Shown in pieces: positions 60,647 through 64,000 of a DNA stretch of 64,000 bases (position 1 is its first letter; every line of letters starts with the position of its first letter). The stretch spans positions 99,667,515 to 99,731,514 of the forward strand of contig OX424555.1 of the NCBI GenBank assembly GCA_949152475.1, in the 5' to 3' direction. The position numbers were made by a program, and so were the translations under genes. Under the pieces are notes generated by a model that worked only from the letters and a program-made list of their open reading frames with translations, was not told where the DNA came from and made no database searches. This DNA comes from Terebella lapidaria. Lineage: Eukaryota > Annelida > Polychaeta > Terebellida > Terebellidae.

Positions 60647-61262
60647 CTGAACAAACATAAACAAACACTTTACATTGAAAATGCAGTTACTACATACATG
60701 ATAAGACCATCTACGGGTATTACAAGTAAGGACAGTCACTCTCAATCAATGAATGTCACCAATTGCAAATGTACGATGAGTACTAGATTACTTGTACATC
60801 AAGTCCTTCACTATTATTATATACCACCCAGTACCAAAACACAATAATATCCAAGTCAAATAACAAACAGTAAGATGATTAATCACAACTCGGATGTTTT
60901 AGTGTAAAGTATTTCTTCTCTATTTATGACTTCCAGTGTGCCCTCACAGAAAAGCATCTATTGGGTGATTAAGGTCAGATATGACTTAACAGATGAAACG
61001 ATTTCTAGGGTACCAAACATCTAACAGACATGACAGTGCAAAGAATGGCACACACACAATTTTCACTTTCCAAGTTCGGCTATCACTATTATTTTTGTGT
61101 ACGACGGCCATCAGTATTAACTCTTCAGTATTTGACAGTTGAATTTGGAACATGTTGGATTTGATGTTTATTTGTTACACTGCGTTGAATTCAGAACATG
61201 TTAGATTTGGAGCTGGTGAATAAATACTGTAGCATTCTTGAACAAGACTTAATGTGAAACAT
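60647..61262. other. UBE2D first intron or upstream region
   Basis: Unique AT-rich DNA. I looked for an exon encoding the conserved MALKRI start on the minus strand here and up to the window end and did not find one. Confidence 0.5.
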
Positions 61263-61750
61263 CAGGCCTTGACATTGAGCATTTTATTGCACTGGCCCTG
61301 TCGGGCCAGTGGGGTTAGGGTCTTTGTGGACCGATAAAAGTGCGTAAACGACAACGACGTGTCGAGTTCAGCTATGCTGCATAAATTGTCAAATAAAGCG
61401 CCACCTGGCGAATGCACAGTGCATTGCTTCTCAGAAAAAGAACTCTCGAGCGGGAGGTAAATAATTGCCATTTATTGCGATCATGTGACAAAACAGATGG
61501 TGACAGCGCAACAAAAACGTTCAGAAAACGAAACCAAAACATAAACATGAACCGTGAAATGACTGCCCTTGTGTGCATGTGTGCCTGTGTATTGGTATAT
61601 CGTAATCCCTGAAAATTTTAATCTTCATATCGGGCCATCAATAGAGGAAAATCTGGTGGCCCGTTTGGGCAACTGTGAAGTCATATTTGGTGGCCCGACC
61701 ATGTGTTTCAGTGGCCCCGGGCCACCGGGCAAGTGTTATTGTCGAGCCCT
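61263..61750. mobile_element. hAT-like MITE with CTGGCCC-rich ends
   Basis: Ends CAGGCCTTGACATTGAGC and GTTATTGTCGAGCCCT(G), related to the element at 29309. Flanked by TGAAACAT (61255-61262) and GGAAACAT (61751-61758), an 8-bp duplication with one change. GGCCAGTGGGG and CGGGCCACCGGG motifs lie near the ends. No transposase was seen. Confidence 0.78.
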
Positions 61751-61758
61751 GGAAACAT

Positions 61759-62688
61759 GACTTTATTCAGAATATTGCATCACATATGCATGTATGCAAT
61801 GAAGCATACTGTAGTTACGGCTTTACTTTTTGGAAGAAAGCATGAAAAATTGCATACAGGGTTTTTTAAAATATATATGCTGATTGCAAATCGGTTAGAA
61901 TACATTTGATCCGACACGTGTAACCTCTTGAAAAACAAGATGGGCACCATGAACAACCATGATAACATAAATCAAGTTTTTGTCACAAGCTCCATTCTAA
62001 TCACGCTATAATGATGATTTTTGTGTCTAAATACTAGTATATATGTTTTTGATGGTGATGAATACGATTCTGAGGTTATTTCAGCACTCGGTGGCCATCT
62101 TGGAATTGTGAATCCATGTTGGTGGTCAAAATACCATAAATATGGTCATACTTTATCACATTGTGTTTTCACAATTTGATTGATCAAGAAAACGCAATAT
62201 TCACCATTATTCACCAAACCACCTTCCTGGGTGAAGTCAGAGCAACAATTGACAATTGAGTCGCCTTGGATTTTGCAGTAGCTCAAATTTATTGCTGTCT
62301 TCTCAATTTAGAATGAAGCGGAGCACATGTACAATTTAGTGGGCAATCTTGTTTCTCTATGCTAATCAATGACAATGATCAGTTAATCAGTGGCACAAAA
62401 TGATAAATACAGATAAAAAGAACATCTAGTTTGTAATGAAGAACACTTTTCTATCATAACCGATTGTCATTCCGGATCCTAAGTATGGAAAATTAGTTGA
62501 TAATAAAATTGCCCACATTTTTGTACATCCTCGCCGAACATTGTAGTGTTGGATAAATATCTGGTCACGCAATGTGTGCCTTGGCCATGATCGAAGTGTC
62601 AAACTAGATATTATCCACCCATGGCCACCTCTTGAGCTGTGCCCTACTCGCGCTTCTCGTTCGATGAGTGGGGCACCTGGGTTTAGAT
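61759..62688. other. Intergenic sequence including the empty hAT site
   Basis: No gene was recognised. About 62323-62530 is paralogous to 33997-34767 without the hAT element (GTGGCACAAAATGATAAAT at about 62389). The rest looks unique. Confidence 0.6.
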
Positions 62689-63631
62689 TAGGGCTTCAAC
62701 AAGTACTTGGTTAAAGCTGCTGCCTTCGAATGTATGCAATATTTTTTTCAAAACCAATTTTTTGTTAAACACATCTAATGCAATATAAGAAAAGGTGTGC
62801 TCAATGATTTTGACGATTACAGTCCGTCCGAGTTGTCTTTTCATCCGTTTTAGTGCCCAATTTGTACTGGTTTTGTAAATAAACAAACAAAGTGTATCCA
62901 TCAGAGCCGAATGTAAACAAATGCTCATATCGCGCTTAAAAGTCCACATCGAGTACATTTTCCACTTCGTATCTGCATATATAGTGTAGTTGTGAGCGAA
63001 TAATCAGTGATATACCATGATGTGCGTGGAATTGTCAGTCTATCTCGCACTTCTATGCTTTGTTTACATCTGCGTGTGATGGAAACAGTTCCTGTATTTA
63101 CGCGAGAACCGCCTGTTCAAATGAGAAAAATTTCCCTGAGGACTGGTTATTTTCATTACATTTGATGTGAGTATGTTTCATTCAGTTAGTTTATCATGTT
63201 TAATATGAAATATAGTTTTCAAAAAATACTGACTGGTTTCGAAGGCAGCTGCTTTAACCAGTTACGGTTCAGTTACAAAATCTGTAACCGGTTACTCTTG
63301 AACATATTTTGCAACCTCTTAATATAGCCTAAAACACTAAAATTTCTGCCTAAACTTACAGAATTGGAAGTAATTTAACACTCTCCGATTGAAATAGAAC
63401 GTTTATTCATCAAAATACATATTTTCACGTGAGAATGTTGTTTTAGGCACGATTTTGACCTGTTTTTTGACACGGAGATTTGATGAAATGTGAACTGCGA
63501 AAAAAAAATTGATGTTATATCTACTTTGGACAATATTTAGCTCTATATATATGTAGAGCGAGTAACCGGTACGGATTGGTTACAAGCCAACGAGTAACCG
63601 ATCACGAAATTCTGTACTCGTTGAAGCTGTA
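62689..63631. mobile_element. hAT-like element hosting a nested MITE
   Basis: Inverted ends TAGGGCTTCAACAAGTAC and GTACTCGTTGAAGCTGTA, flanked by GTTTAGAT (62681-62688) and GTTTAGGC (63632-63639), an imperfect 8-bp duplication. The subterminal parts contain repeated GTTAC / GTAACCGGTTACTC motifs. It is interrupted by the TTAA-flanked MITE at 62715-63253. Confidence 0.77.
62715..63253 (-). mobile_element. TTAA-flanked MITE, copy 2, nested in a hAT-like element
   Basis: Inverted ends AGCTGCTGCCTTCGAA and TTCGAAGGCAGCTGCT flanked by TTAA at 62711-62714 and 63254-63257. It is the reverse-oriented relative of 30983-31459. The internal sequence is 539 bp here against 477 bp in copy 1. Confidence 0.82.
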
Positions 63632-63639
63632 GTTTAGGC

Positions 63640-64000
63640 AGTGATAGAAATTAGCGCCAGTCCGACGGCCCGAGGCCGGGAGATTTCCGTCAGGACCTGC
63701 AGAAATGCCCAACTGAGAGGCCCGGCGGTCCGGTGAATAATTAGCAAAAGTTTCGAACTGATTTACGCAAAGTTATCGAAACCACATCGAATGCGCGTCA
63801 GTACGGTAAATTCCTACAAGTGATCGGTCGTCATCGGAAATGCTCGGGTTATTTTCGTGAGCTTGAATTGTTATAGTCTCTCTGATTGGCTAACTGTTTG
63901 ATGGGGAGGCGTTTTCAGCCAATGAAAATCGGTGTTGTAACATCAGTCGGTTATGCAAAAATGGCGCGTTATGGCGAATCTTGGTAAAAAACAATTTGTG
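63640..64000. other. Unassigned sequence at the window end
   Basis: GC-richer stretch with AGTCCGACGGCCCGAGGCCGGG, then apparently unique DNA. It may be part of a further element or of the UBE2D upstream region. No exon was recognised. Confidence 0.35.

Noticed and set aside
60647-64000. First coding exon of UBE2D (MALKRI… start)
   Set aside because: I scanned the minus strand for the conserved start and a phase-0 donor and found no convincing match.

Overview
This is a eukaryotic, repeat-rich genomic window. The organism is most likely a marine invertebrate. Spiralian/mollusc is my best guess, because several dispersed elements share the plan of bivalve 'pearl'-type elements: end arm, tandem-repeat core, GACGG-type microsatellite, end arm. 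The sequence alone does not fix the species. Two spliced protein-coding genes can be supported, both on the minus strand.

Gene 1 (30655 down to 5917) is a complete follistatin-related gene of the FSTL4/FSTL5 type. I assembled 15 coding exons by eye; every junction is GT/AG, all phases agree, and the sum is 2925 nt (974 residues plus stop). The predicted secreted protein has a signal peptide, a Thr/Pro/Lys-rich stretch, a follistatin/Kazal module, an acidic linker, an EF-hand pair, two Ig domains and the long C-terminal region typical of the family. Gene 2 (60646 down to 58931) is a UBE2D-type ubiquitin-conjugating enzyme. Five coding exons give residues 9-147 of a standard 147-residue protein; the short first exon was not found in the window.

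Layout: 1-5.9 kb holds a minisatellite, a transposon-like element (A) split by a second satellite-bearing element (C), and unique 3' flank of gene 1. 5.9-30.7 kb is gene 1, where seven large tandem arrays fill much of the intron space. In five of them the repeat unit contains the end of the neighbouring exon plus its 5' splice site. Intron 1 is a satellite-bearing element (B) with a hAT-like insertion, intron 9 is nearly all element A, and intron 5 holds a pogo/Tigger remnant. 30.7-58 kb is intergenic and almost wholly nested repeats: a TTAA-flanked MITE, satellite C, a hAT MITE whose empty site is also in the window, a 31-bp palindrome with 8-bp target duplication, a three-deep nest at 35.2-38.3 kb, and 13 kb of 134-bp satellite B with a 2.35-kb higher-order repeat. 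58-61 kb is UBE2D, and 61-64 kb holds more hAT/MITE copies.

The two observations I rate highest are the minisatellites repeatedly seeded on 5' splice sites of one gene, and the dense array of perfect nuclear-receptor motifs (AGGTCAAAGGTCA and TCAAGGTCA) carried by satellite B. All alignments, counts and family assignments were made by eye, without database search.
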